From assembly GCA_902575725.1 (NCBI GenBank), contig CACGSS010000015.1, forward strand, positions 1 to 8,863: a stretch of DNA of 8,863 nucleotides, written 5' to 3'. The position numbers and the translations under genes are program-made. Shown in pieces: positions 4,921 to 8,863 of the stretch. The number at the start of each line of letters is the position of its first letter. Positions within the stretch are counted from its first letter, which is position 1. Origin of the DNA: an uncultured Alphaproteobacteria bacterium (GTDB lineage: Bacteria; Pseudomonadota; Alphaproteobacteria; HIMB59). The notes beneath the pieces are model-generated. The model was not told the origin of the DNA, ran no database searches, and worked only from the letters and a program-made list of their open reading frames with translations.

Positions 4921-5532
4921 TTATTTCTTTTTTAATAAGACTATCCTAATTTTAATATCTGAACCAAAATCTTTATTTTTTGGAAGATAATTTAAAGGTC
5001 TTGATATATAGATCGAGTTGAAATCAGTTAATTTTTCCAAAATATTATCAAATTTTAATTCTCTCCATAAATCTACTCTATGTGTAAATATAAAATAACC
5101 ATTTTTTGAAAGATAATAAGAGACTAGTTTAAAAAGTGATTGATGATTATCACAATATGTCATTGCACCAATAAGACTTACTATGTTGTACTTATTTGTT
5201 ATTTTGATTTTATTCTCAAAACTCTTTTTATAAAGATATCTATATTTTCCATTTCTTTTGGATATATCTAATATTTTTTTTGAAATATCTGAGCCATCAC
5301 AAATACAATCAGGATAAGCTTTTAAAAATTTATCAACAAAAAGTCCTGTGCCACATGCTAAATCTAGAATAAATTTTGGTTTTTTTTTGATATATTTCTT
5401 TAAGATGTTAACCGATTGTAATGGCGCTTTATATTCCCATTGATACAATGTCTTATCATATGAACTAGACCAGTTATCGTAATATTTTTCTATGTCTTTT
5501 TTGTTACCAATACCTTTACGAAGAGATTTCAT
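4921..5532 (-). CDS. Class I SAM-dependent methyltransferase
   Basis: 203 residues, a single Rossmann-fold methyltransferase domain. Motif I is LDLACGTGLF (about 56-65), the acidic post-I residue is in GSDIS (D82), and the later motif is NIVSLIGAMTYCDN (about 116-129), followed by the strand GYFIFTH (about 145-151). The N-terminal 'YDNWSSSYDKTLYQWEYKAP' is typical of small-molecule methyltransferases of the ubiquinone/Williams-Beuren-like group. The substrate is unknown. It is first in a probable - strand operon with two tiny membrane proteins, and is divergent from the Cys-rich peptide gene. Confidence 0.8.
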   Translation of the reverse strand: MKSLRKGIGNKKDIEKYYDNWSSSYDKTLYQWEYKAPLQSVNILKKYIKKKPKFILDLACGTGLFVDKFLKAYPDCICDGSDISKKILDISKRNGKYRYLYKKSFENKIKITNKYNIVSLIGAMTYCDNHQSLFKLVSYYLSKNGYFIFTHRVDLWRELKFDNILEKLTDFNSIYISRPLNYLPKNKDFGSDIKIRIVLLKKK

Positions 5533-5578
5533 TTAAATTTAAAAAATCGTTTATTTAATATCATTTACCAATTAATCC

Positions 5579-5609
5579 TCATCATATTGTAATTTTTGTA
5601 AAATGATGA
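5579..5609. promoter_or_regulatory. Inverted repeat before the Cys-rich peptide gene
   Basis: TCATCAT (5579-5585) and ATGATGA (5603-5609) are a perfect 7-bp inverted repeat around 17 nt, ending 12 nt before the ATG at 5622. It lies in the 89-nt gap between two divergent genes and could be an operator or a leader hairpin. A weak TTACCA (5565-5570), 18-nt gap and TGTAAT (5589-5594) overlap it as a possible promoter. Confidence 0.3.
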
Positions 5610-5621
5610 TGTTTAAATTCT

Positions 5622-5702
5622 ATGGATACTAATAAACCAAAACCTGATTGTGGTTGTTCTTGCTCATGCTGTTGCACTTGTGGCGACGATTGTTGTCAAT
5701 AA
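5622..5702 (+). CDS. 26-residue cysteine-rich peptide, possibly metal-binding
   Basis: A complete small frame, ATG to TAA, encoding 26 residues of which nine are Cys. MDTNKPKPD is followed by the dense block CGCSCSCCCTCGDDCC and a final Gln. Nine Cys in 17 residues in AT-rich DNA is very unlikely by chance, and TGT/TGC-rich sequence stands out from the surroundings. The pattern of CxC and CC steps is like metallothionein-type metal-thiolate peptides; a structural or modified-peptide precursor role is also possible. It has no signal peptide, so it is cytosolic. There is no clear ribosome-binding site, as for many genes here. Its last 7 nt overlap the 3' end of the opposite-strand 52-residue frame. 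Confidence 0.6.
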   Translation: MDTNKPKPDCGCSCSCCCTCGDDCCQ

Positions 5703-5854
5703 ATAATTTTAATAAGAACAATTATTCCTAAAATAAAACCGAATATTACGTCTACGTATTTCCCTTTTTTTCTGGCCATTAGATAAAAAGAAATTAAGGC
5801 TAGACTAATTACTACAATACTCGATAAGTTTGTTACAAAAGAAGAAGGCTCCAT
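5696..5854 (-). CDS. Small membrane protein of unknown function (52 aa)
   Basis: 52 residues: MEPSSFVTNL, a hydrophobic helix (about 11-27), a basic turn MARKKGKY, then a second hydrophobic helix (about 34-52). The start lies 3 nt after the stop of the Anbu gene on the same strand, so it is probably co-translated with it. It converges on the Cys-rich peptide gene with a 7-nt overlap of the two ends. No family is recognised. Confidence 0.5.
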   Translation of the reverse strand: MEPSSFVTNLSSIVVISLALISFYLMARKKGKYVDVIFGFILGIIVLIKIIY

Positions 5855-5857
5855 TTA

Positions 5858-6583
5858 TTATTCTTCCCATTTAAAACGATCGAAAGATTTAAAAATTTCA
5901 AATATTCCTTTTTCCCACTGTTGAGATATGTATTGATAATCGTCATCATTAATTTCAAGAGATTGTTGGTAGACTATTGCTGATAAATTATTTTTATATA
6001 CAACTAAGTCGATTGGCGGACCTACAGATAAATCTGCTTTCATTGTACTGTCCATGCTTATCAAAGCACATCTTGCAGCGTCACCTAAATATGTATCAGA
6101 TTTAACAACTCTATCTAATATAGGTTTACCGTACTTTATTTCTCCAATGACAAGATAAGGTTTAAATTCACTTGATTTAATAAAGTTACCCTGAGGGTAA
6201 ACCAAATATAATTCTGAATCTTGATCTTTTATGTGTCCGCCAACTATAAATGTTGATCCTAATTCAATTGTTTCTTGATTAATACCATCTGGTGAGGAAT
6301 GTTTAACATTTAATCTCCCAATGTATTTTGCGATTTCATTTAAATTAAATAAATTATTTAAATTATTCCCATTTTTATCGTCTTCTAAATCTTTAGTAAT
6401 CGAATTAAAGACTGCTTGAGAAGTAGCCAAATTTCCTGATGTTAAAATTATTATATTTCTATCAATGCCCTTATGGACATACATTTTAGAATAAGAGTTA
6501 AAGTTATCTAGGCCAGCATTTGTCCTTCTGTCAGATGCAAAAACCATCCCTTCATTTACTTTTATTCCTACACAGTAAGTCAC
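5858..6583 (-). CDS. Anbu, proteasome-like Ntn-hydrolase peptidase
   Basis: 241 residues starting MTYCVGIKVNEGMVFASDRR, the hallmark N-terminus of Anbu (ancestral beta subunit, COG3484). As in proteasome beta subunits and HslV, removal of Met exposes the catalytic Thr (T2). The supporting Asp (D18, in ASDRRTNAG) and Lys (K33, in YSKM) of the Ntn site are present. ILTSGNLATSQAV and the GSTFIVGG and GDAARCALISMDSTMKADLSVGPPIDL segments follow in family order, and the length is normal. Known Anbu proteins assemble into large cytoplasmic rings or spirals; their substrates are unsettled. Members usually sit beside a circularly permuted ATP-grasp, an alpha-E protein and a transglutaminase-like protein. 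Here the ATP-grasp is divergent, 105 nt away. Confidence 0.9.
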   Translation of the reverse strand: MTYCVGIKVNEGMVFASDRRTNAGLDNFNSYSKMYVHKGIDRNIIILTSGNLATSQAVFNSITKDLEDDKNGNNLNNLFNLNEIAKYIGRLNVKHSSPDGINQETIELGSTFIVGGHIKDQDSELYLVYPQGNFIKSSEFKPYLVIGEIKYGKPILDRVVKSDTYLGDAARCALISMDSTMKADLSVGPPIDLVVYKNNLSAIVYQQSLEINDDDYQYISQQWEKGIFEIFKSFDRFKWEE

Positions 6584-6625
6584 AATTTAATTAAATAGCT
6601 AATTTTTCAAAAATACAAACGATTA

Positions 6626-6653
6626 TTTACATACCTTCAATCTAAACTATGCA
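6626..6653 (+). promoter_or_regulatory. Possible promoter of the ATP-grasp gene
   Basis: In the 105-nt divergent gap between Anbu and the ATP-grasp gene, TTTACA (6626-6631), a 16-nt gap and TATGCA (6648-6653) give a plausible + strand promoter, with a start near 6660 and the GTG at 6689. The -10 match is moderate. Confidence 0.3.
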
Positions 6654-6688
6654 TAACTACTAATAGGCATTTATAGTATTTTTATGCA

Positions 6689-8134
6689 GTGAGTATAAAT
6701 TGGAAAAATTACAATTCAAAAAATAGCTATGATGAGTATTTAACCCCTGAAAAAAGTCTTAGAAAAGAAGCTAAAGTAATTTCTAAAATATTAAATAGTT
6801 ACTCAGTCAAAGATTTAGAAAGAATTGAACAAAATTGTCAAAGCACAATAAGTTCTCGCGGCATCAATTTTAAAGTTTACTCCGCTGATAAAAAAGCTGC
6901 AGAGGAAAAAAAATGGCCATTGGATATAATTCCTAGGATTATATTGAAATCTCAATGGTTAAAGGTAAGAAAAGGGTTAATACAAAGGTGCAAAGCTTTA
7001 AATTTATTTATAAACGATGTCTATAATCAAAAAAAAATATTTAAAGACAACATTGTTCCAAAAGATTTAGTATTTAAATCTCAAAATTATTTAAAACAAT
7101 GTGAAGGATTTATGCCTAAAAGAAAAATTTGGTCTCATATTTCAGGAATAGATTTAATTAGAAATATTGATGGAAAATTTTTAGTGTTAGAAGATAATCT
7201 TCGCGTTCCTTCAGGTGTTTCATACATGCTTGAAAACAGAATGGTAATGGGAGAGGTATTTCCTGAATTATTTACGCGTTATAGAGTTTCACCGATCAAT
7301 CACTATTGTAATAGACTCTATCATTGTATGTTAGATGCAATACCTTACAAAAAAAATAACCCAACAATGGTTGTATTAACGCCAGGAGTTTATAACTCTG
7401 CATATTTTGAACATTCATTTTTAGCACAGCAAATGGGAATAGCGCTTGTTGAGGGAAAAGATCTTTATGTTGAAAATGACAAAGTTTACGTAAAGACAGT
7501 TAAAGGGGGTTTAAGAGTTGATTGTATATATAGAAGAATTGATGATACTTTTTTAGATCCCAAAACTTTTTTTAAAGGATCTTTGTTAGGTGTAGCGGGT
7601 TTATACAAATCTTACAGAAAAGGCAATGTTGGACTTTTAAATGCTCCTGGTAGTGGGGTAGCAGATGATAAGGTTATATACTCATATGTTCCTAAAATAA
7701 TTAAATATTATTTAGATGAGGAACCTAAATTGAATCAAGTAGAGACATATTTATGTCACAATAAATCCGAAAGAGATCACGTAATATCAAATATCTCAAA
7801 AATGATAGTAAAACCAGCCGATGGATCTGGTGGTTATGGAATTATAGTAGGACCTAAATCCTCTAAATCTGAGAGAGAGGCATATATAAGAAAAATTTTA
7901 CATAACCCAAGAAACTTTATTGCTCAACCTTTAGAAATATTATCAACTACCCCAACTTTGCAGGGGAATTTAATTGAACCTCGACATCAAGATTTACGAC
8001 CATTTATTCTTTCTGGAAGAGAGACATACGTGACTATGGGTGGTTTGACGAGAGTTGCTCTTAAAAAGGGAAGTACGATAGTAAATAGCTCACAGGGTGG
8101 AGGCTCTAAAGACACTATGATTGTAGAAGATTAA
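6689..8134 (+). CDS. Circularly permuted ATP-grasp protein (COG2308 type)
   Basis: 481 residues from a GTG; an ATG at 6684 is in another frame and soon stops. The full set of family blocks is present in order: VLEDNLRVPSGVSYMLENR (166-184), TPGVYNSAYFEHSFLAQQMG (231-250), YRRIDDTFLDP (281-291), the nucleotide-loop-like VKPADGSGGYG (374-384), RHQDLRPFIL (432-441) and the C-terminal NSSQGGGSKDT (466-476). These proteins are predicted ATP-dependent carboxylate-amine ligases that form amide bonds, possibly making or tagging peptides that the associated peptidase and transglutaminase-like partners process; this is a prediction for the family. The length is normal. The usual next gene, alpha-E, is absent: a convergent FG-GAP gene ends 3 nt after this stop. 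Confidence 0.9.
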   Translation: MSINWKNYNSKNSYDEYLTPEKSLRKEAKVISKILNSYSVKDLERIEQNCQSTISSRGINFKVYSADKKAAEEKKWPLDIIPRIILKSQWLKVRKGLIQRCKALNLFINDVYNQKKIFKDNIVPKDLVFKSQNYLKQCEGFMPKRKIWSHISGIDLIRNIDGKFLVLEDNLRVPSGVSYMLENRMVMGEVFPELFTRYRVSPINHYCNRLYHCMLDAIPYKKNNPTMVVLTPGVYNSAYFEHSFLAQQMGIALVEGKDLYVENDKVYVKTVKGGLRVDCIYRRIDDTFLDPKTFFKGSLLGVAGLYKSYRKGNVGLLNAPGSGVADDKVIYSYVPKIIKYYLDEEPKLNQVETYLCHNKSERDHVISNISKMIVKPADGSGGYGIIVGPKSSKSEREAYIRKILHNPRNFIAQPLEILSTTPTLQGNLIEPRHQDLRPFILSGRETYVTMGGLTRVALKKGSTIVNSSQGGGSKDTMIVED

Positions 8135-8137
8135 ATT

Positions 8138-8863
8138 TTATATCTTTTGCTTTACAACTATAGTCTGATTTAAATTTTCAACTTCTAAAAATTCCTCTTC
8201 TCCATTAGTCCATTTAATTTCAATCTTAAACTCATTTTCATTATCTCTAATTCCATAATGAGCAACTGGCTCCATTTGACACAGATAACCTGATCCGGCA
8301 TCGATTGTTTTAGAATGAGTTCTTTCATTTGTGTATAAAGTTACAGTCGCCCCTCTAGCTGGTGCACCATGAACATTTAAAGGTCTAATTCTTAAAAAAG
8401 ATCTTTTCTCATCATTGTGGTATTTAAATAGTGTCAACGGTTGAGCACCAGACTCACCATGTGATAAAAGAAGCTCTAGCACTCCATCATTATCAATATC
8501 TGCAACTGCTGCTCCCGTTCCAAGTCCATTTGGCTCTAGAGCTTGCTCTAGTTTAATTTCTTCAAAAACACCGTTTTCAATTATTTTATAAAGTCTATTT
8601 GGTTCTCCTATGTTATTTAGAAACACCTCATCATAACCATCATTATCAAAATCTGCCGAAATTACTGTTCTAATTTTTGATGGCTCATCAAAGTTAGAGT
8701 TAGCAATGTTTTTAAATTTATCGTTATCTAAAACGTAGGCTCTATTAAAACCTTCCCAATTACCGTTTAGAATATCAAGTCTTCCTCGATAAAGGATGTC
8801 AGATAATGTTGTTCCTCTTCCATTTTGGTAAATATCTTTGACATTCATTTGACTAGCGACATC
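8138..8863 (-). CDS. FG-GAP repeat / ASPIC-UnbV domain protein (CRTAC1-like), N-terminus missing
   Basis: The frame stays open to the right edge (DVASQ precedes the Met at 8848), so the ATG there is internal and the N-terminal part lies outside the window. Counting from that Met, a degenerate repeat, RLDILNGNWEGFNRAYV (about 23-39), is followed by two calcium-loop FG-GAP repeats, ADFDNDGYDE (65-74) and ADIDNDGVLE (116-125). The ASPIC/UnbV domain fills 150-236, with GAPARGATVTL, AGSGYLCQMEPVAHYGI and IKWTNGEEE. FG-GAP repeats form a beta-propeller; members of this group are usually exported and act in adhesion or carbohydrate/protein binding. Specific function is unknown. It is tail to tail with the ATP-grasp gene and unlikely to be part of its system. 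Confidence 0.85.
   Translation of the reverse strand, partial: DVASQMNVKDIYQNGRGTTLSDILYRGRLDILNGNWEGFNRAYVLDNDKFKNIANSNFDEPSKIRTVISADFDNDGYDEVFLNNIGEPNRLYKIIENGVFEEIKLEQALEPNGLGTGAAVADIDNDGVLELLLSHGESGAQPLTLFKYHNDEKRSFLRIRPLNVHGAPARGATVTLYTNERTHSKTIDAGSGYLCQMEPVAHYGIRDNENEFKIEIKWTNGEEEFLEVENLNQTIVVKQKI

Noticed and set aside
1..8863. CRISPR array, insertion sequence or encoded recombinase
   Set aside because: There are no regularly spaced repeats, transposase or integrase motifs anywhere in the window; the only repeat families are the tRNA halves and the short AATTGANAC pairs.

Overview
The window is AT-rich and densely packed, with weak ribosome-binding sites and short intergenic gaps. The tRNA-Thr(GGT) sequence, an Anbu-type peptidase and a betainyl-CoA-type thioesterase suggest a streamlined marine alphaproteobacterium of SAR11-like type. 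That assignment is an inference from style and gene content, not from a marker gene.

Left part (1-1612, all + strand): the 3' part of a hot-dog-fold acyl-CoA thioesterase, a BCP-type peroxiredoxin that has lost the usual resolving cysteine, a GC-richer structured segment with its own promoter-like and terminator-like signals (candidate small RNA, about 1010-1118), and a small exported protein of unknown function.

Middle (1757-4510): the most unusual region. An intact tRNA-Thr(GGT) lies on the - strand at 4436-4510. Two further near-perfect copies of its 3' half, running from the anticodon loop through the encoded CCA, lie in the same orientation at 2539-2584 and 3245-3289. They divide the DNA into two small tandem modules (about 0.7 and 1.2 kb) without an integrase. 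Each carries one exported-protein gene: a small lipoprotein, then a heparin-lyase-I-like polysaccharide lyase. A paired 9-bp direct repeat (AATTGANAC, 11-bp period) occurs near each end of the first module. This resembles an array of integrated cassettes that use a tRNA 3' half as attachment site. Just left of the array is a frameshifted gene for another exported protein (1757-2496).

Right part (4531-8863): a - strand cluster of a SAM-dependent methyltransferase and two tiny two-helix membrane proteins runs toward the tRNA. Next come an unlisted 26-residue peptide with nine cysteines (5622-5702, +) and a 52-residue membrane protein (-). They are followed by an Anbu proteasome-like peptidase (-), divergent from a circularly permuted ATP-grasp protein (+). 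Anbu and this ATP-grasp belong to a known conserved gene set that normally also has an alpha-E protein and a transglutaminase-like protein; neither partner is in this window. The window ends in the C-terminal part of an FG-GAP/ASPIC-UnbV protein (-) that meets the ATP-grasp gene tail to tail.
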